Below, piece by piece: positions 4,511-6,821 of a stretch of 6,821 nt of DNA. The notes beneath the pieces are model-generated. The model made no database searches. It worked only from the letters and a program-made list of their open reading frames with translations, and was not told where the DNA came from. The stretch is taken from contig JAAWNI010000122.1 in assembly GCA_022798855.1 (NCBI GenBank), positions 1-6,821 on the forward strand, given 5' to 3'. The position numbers were made by a program, and so were the translations under genes. Positions within the stretch are counted from its first letter, which is position 1. Every line of letters begins with the position of its first letter. The stretch is from Lawsonibacter sp. (GTDB lineage: Bacteria > Bacillota > Clostridia > Oscillospirales > Oscillospiraceae).

Positions 4511-4819
4511 ATCCGTAGGGCGCGACGACCCGGCGCGCCGTCCCATAAGGTTTTGCATGGTCATGAAACGGCGGACCGGGGTTATCCCACAAGGGTTTGC
4601 ATGGTAAATAAACGGTGACCCCGGCGCACCGTCCCACATGGTTTTACGTGGCAATGGAACGGCGGGCCGGGGTCGTCCCGCCCTACACACATACCTTGTG
4701 GGTACGCCGCAGGAGCGGATTATCCGGTGGGCGCAACGGCCCATAAGGTTTTGCGTGGCAATGGAACGGCGGGCCGGGGTCGTACCGCCCTACATACGTA
4801 CCTCGAGGGTACGCCGCAG
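4511..4819. repeat. Palindromic intergenic repeats, family I, expanded cluster
   Basis: The cluster begins with the same 32 bases as 1882-1913. Four variants of one core follow (CCCATAAGGTTTTGCATGG type) at about 4542-4574, 4586-4617, 4633-4665 and 4740-4772. The last two belong to a tandem repeat with a 107-base period: 4633-4712 and 4740-4819 match at about 72 of 80 positions by eye. The right-hand arm (ACGGCGGGCCGGGGTCGTC..CCGCCCTAC, ending near 4685 and 4793) is the inverted complement of the left arm (GTAGGGCGCGACGACCC...GCCGT at 4515-4541), so the basic unit is arm-core-inverted arm. This accounts for nearly all of the gene-free stretch between the thiolase promoter and the permease stop. 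No open frame here looks like a protein. Confidence 0.78.
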
Positions 4820-4854
4820 AGGCAGACATCATCCGAAATTTCCGACGGCCGCGC

Positions 4855-6795
4855 CTATCCGGCCTGTTCAGGCATGGGCAGGGCAGTGGTATCAATGCCG
4901 CCGCCCCCTCTCCTCTCATAGGCCGCCAGGCTGTACCCCTCCTCAAAGATGCCGGTCTGATCCAGCACGGCCAGGGTGTGCCGCGCCTGGGGGGTAAGGC
5001 TGATGCAGAGGGTCCGGTCCACATCGTAGCCGGCGGGGCTGACCCGAGAGGTGCCGCTGCCGCCAGTCTTCTGGTAAACCGTGACGCTGAAACACAGGTT
5101 GGTGCGGTAGGTGCCCTCCATGCGCTCCGAACCCTGCTCGAAGAGGCAGCGCACGCCGATGGCCCCCTCAGCGAAGTCCTGTTGCACCGCGTCCCACAGC
5201 TCCTGGCGGTAATCGTCCAGGTAGAGGTAGTCGTCAAAATACTCCCCGTCCAGATACAGCTCCCAGAGGTAGGCGCCGGTCAGCCGGGCGTCCTTCAAGA
5301 AGCCGTCGAAGTCGTAGGCCATCTCCACCAGCTCCCGGTCTTCTATGATCTGCTTCATGGCGTAGGCCACAGTGCCCGGGGTATCCAAATCCCCGGCGTG
5401 GATGGGGATGCTGGCATAGCGCCTGTTCAGCGTCCCGCCGCCGGACAGGGTGTAGCTGGGGTAGATGGTGATATAGTCGTTTTCCCCGTCGACGCCCCGG
5501 GGCTCGCTGTCCCGGTTGTCCACAATGGCCTGGTGGAGGGCGACGATCTTTTTGATCTGCTCCGGGTCGGTGAGGACGGTGCTAAACTCCCGGCCGCCGT
5601 CATAGGGGTAGCCCATATCCAGGTACACCTGGACGGACTCCACCCGGCTGGGGTCGGGCACCCGCCCCTCCACGCCGAAGAGGTCCAGAAGGCAGGCCAG
5701 GCAGAGCACCAGCAGAACGGCGGTCATGGCCGCCGCCCCCTTCCAGGCTTTGAACACCCGGAAGGATTTTTTCAGCAGCATTTCCGCCACAAAATAGCCC
5801 ACAACGGCCCAGGCCAGGATGCAGGGGACGAGCGCGGCCATATTGTTCCAGCCCAGGAACACGGAGGTGAACATGCCGAAGCACAGCCCGGCACAGAAGG
5901 ACACCCCATATTTGAACAGGGGCCGCACCAGGGCCACGGCCACCACGTCCCCGGCCGCCTCCACATGGCGGCGGCGGTAGACGCACAGGGACGCGAAGGC
6001 CAGCACCACCCCCACCCCGGCGTAGACGGCGATGGTGGCCGGGGCTTGGAAGCCGCCCTTCTCCCAGGCATTCTCCTTCCACCATCTCCCCGCGCTTTGC
6101 AGGGCGTAAACCGGGGTGAGGCACTCCACGACCTGGAAGGCGCCGGAGGATCCGGCATAGCCGAAGAAGAATTCGTAAAACAGGCCGTCCAGCAGCTCGT
6201 AGATGACGCCGGCCAGCACATTGAGGATCCCGTAGAAGGCGGGCAGGGCCAGGATGTGCCCGGTGAACATGGCGCAGAAGGCGGCGAAGGAGAAGAAGAA
6301 CAGGCAGACGCCGCTCTGGGCCAGCAGCCAGGCCATCAGGGCGGACAGGGCCGCGCCCCAGTGCTCCATGGGCAGGAAGGAGAGCTCGACCACCGCCGTC
6401 AGCACCGCCACCGCCCCCTGGGGCAGCAGCAGGAAGCTGAGCCCCGCCAGATACTGGGTGGTGAACAGGGCCTCCCGCCGCAGGGGCAGGGCGTGGGTCC
6501 AGCAGGCGGAACGGCTGTTGTACAGGTAGCCGAACACCGCCATGGCGCACAGGATGGCAAAGAAAGCGGCAAAATACACCCCTGGGCTCAGTAATTCGGG
6601 CAGGTTGAGCGCCCGGCCCAGAAGCCGCTCCATCCTTCCGGTGGTCATGTAGCGTTCGTTGTTAAAGTACAGGCTGAGCATGTTCAGCGGGATGCAGAAC
6701 AGCCAGACCACCCCATAGCCCGCCCACAGGGGCCAGAAGCGGGCCAGGGTCTTGCGGTAGAGGGTGCCGTTAAAGTACGATGTCGCGGACCGCAT
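4855..6795 (-). CDS. ABC-2-type transporter permease with long extracytoplasmic C-terminal domain
   Basis: The 646-residue protein reads from ATG 6795 to TAG at 4855-4857. This start is chosen because GGAGGTGA on the minus strand lies 5 bases upstream. An in-frame ATG at 6816 would add MNWEVRT but lies before that ribosome site. About nine hydrophobic segments fill residues 20-375: near 22-43, 71-92, 111-138, 150-175, 180-203, 252-273, 297-315, 320-341 and 353-374. Residues about 375-646 form a soluble, acidic, Tyr/Asp-rich domain, probably outside the membrane, of the kind found at the C-terminus of YtrC/YtrD-like permeases in Firmicutes (recalled as DUF6449; not verified). It should pair with a cytoplasmic ATPase, usually encoded just upstream in a GntR-regulated operon, beyond the right edge. 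The substrate is unknown; relatives are linked to cell-envelope stress and antimicrobial peptides. No clear terminator follows; family I repeats begin 36 bases after the stop. Confidence 0.85.
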   Translation of the reverse strand: MRSATSYFNGTLYRKTLARFWPLWAGYGVVWLFCIPLNMLSLYFNNERYMTTGRMERLLGRALNLPELLSPGVYFAAFFAILCAMAVFGYLYNSRSACWTHALPLRREALFTTQYLAGLSFLLLPQGAVAVLTAVVELSFLPMEHWGAALSALMAWLLAQSGVCLFFFSFAAFCAMFTGHILALPAFYGILNVLAGVIYELLDGLFYEFFFGYAGSSGAFQVVECLTPVYALQSAGRWWKENAWEKGGFQAPATIAVYAGVGVVLAFASLCVYRRRHVEAAGDVVAVALVRPLFKYGVSFCAGLCFGMFTSVFLGWNNMAALVPCILAWAVVGYFVAEMLLKKSFRVFKAWKGAAAMTAVLLVLCLACLLDLFGVEGRVPDPSRVESVQVYLDMGYPYDGGREFSTVLTDPEQIKKIVALHQAIVDNRDSEPRGVDGENDYITIYPSYTLSGGGTLNRRYASIPIHAGDLDTPGTVAYAMKQIIEDRELVEMAYDFDGFLKDARLTGAYLWELYLDGEYFDDYLYLDDYRQELWDAVQQDFAEGAIGVRCLFEQGSERMEGTYRTNLCFSVTVYQKTGGSGTSRVSPAGYDVDRTLCISLTPQARHTLAVLDQTGIFEEGYSLAAYERRGGGGIDTTALPMPEQAG

Positions 6796-6820
6796 AGTCC
6801 TCACCTCCCAGTTCATAGAT
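6770..6820 (-). CDS. Possible C-terminal tail of the upstream gene (ABC ATPase candidate, partial)
   Basis: On the minus strand an open frame enters from the right edge, reads IYELGGEDYAVRDIVL and stops with TAA at 6772-6770. This would overlap the permease start by 26 bases and place the permease ribosome site inside the upstream gene, a common arrangement in ABC operons. Sixteen residues are too few for a family call and the frame could be open by chance. Confidence 0.25.
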   Translation of the reverse strand: MYELGGEDYAVRDIVL

Positions 6821-6821
6821 A

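Noticed and set aside
4511..4819. CRISPR array
   Set aside because: Repeat units are unequal, imperfect and spaced irregularly (about 44, 47 and 107 bases), with no unique spacers of constant length and no cas genes.
4978..6594. 538-codon open frame on the plus strand opposite the permease
   Set aside because: Composition is Gly/His/Gln/Val-rich with no domain or ribosome site. It is a shadow of the permease codon bias; the minus strand shows coherent membrane segments.
6796..6816. ATG at 6816 as start of the permease
   Set aside because: The strong GGAGGTGA lies downstream of it and 5 bases before ATG 6795. The additional MNWEVRT is encoded by the ribosome-site region.

Overview
The window looks like chromosomal DNA of a GC-rich clostridial anaerobe, most likely an Oscillospiraceae/Ruminococcaceae gut bacterium (Flavonifractor, Lawsonibacter or Intestinimonas type). 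This is inferred from the GC-rich codon use with strong AGGAGG ribosome sites, a sigma/anti-sigma-like pair with the N-terminus usual for that group, a rubrerythrin, a clostridial-type thiolase, and GC-rich palindromic intergenic repeats. The genus cannot be fixed from this sequence alone.

Layout. Bases 1-43 hold what reads as the tail of an ECF-type sigma factor. It overlaps a membrane-anchored anti-sigma-like protein (33-1196, +). After 80 bases comes a rubrerythrin (1277-1879, +) for peroxide defence. Bases 1880-2541 contain no gene and are almost entirely repeats: one copy of palindromic family I directly after the rubrerythrin stop, then three copies of palindromic family II, of which the last two lie in a 158-bp tandem duplication. 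Bases 2542-3039 form a small AT-richer island with two divergent DNA-binding proteins: an XRE-type helix-turn-helix protein (-) and a 58-residue ribbon-helix-helix protein (+). Between them are a near-consensus promoter and a perfect inverted repeat likely to be an operator. A strong hairpin terminator (3044-3071) separates this island from an acetyl-CoA acetyltransferase (thiolase, 3088-4344, -), which has its own promoter and a leader hairpin. Bases 4443-4854 are non-coding and filled by a second, expanded cluster of family I repeats. The rest (4855-6795, -) is one large ABC-2-type permease with a long extracytoplasmic C-terminal domain. Its ATPase partner probably lies just beyond the right edge.

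How the parts work together. The sigma/anti-sigma-like pair is probably one regulatory unit. Rubrerythrin and thiolase are housekeeping functions of an anaerobe: peroxide reduction, and C4 (butyrate or related) acyl-CoA metabolism. The XRE/RHH pair looks like a self-contained regulatory switch, possibly acquired. I see no complete mobile element, CRISPR array, tRNA or rRNA. The most distinctive features are the palindromic repeats, whose stems are kept while their sequences differ, the operator layout of the XRE/RHH pair, and an extra block of about 25-28 residues inside the thiolase.
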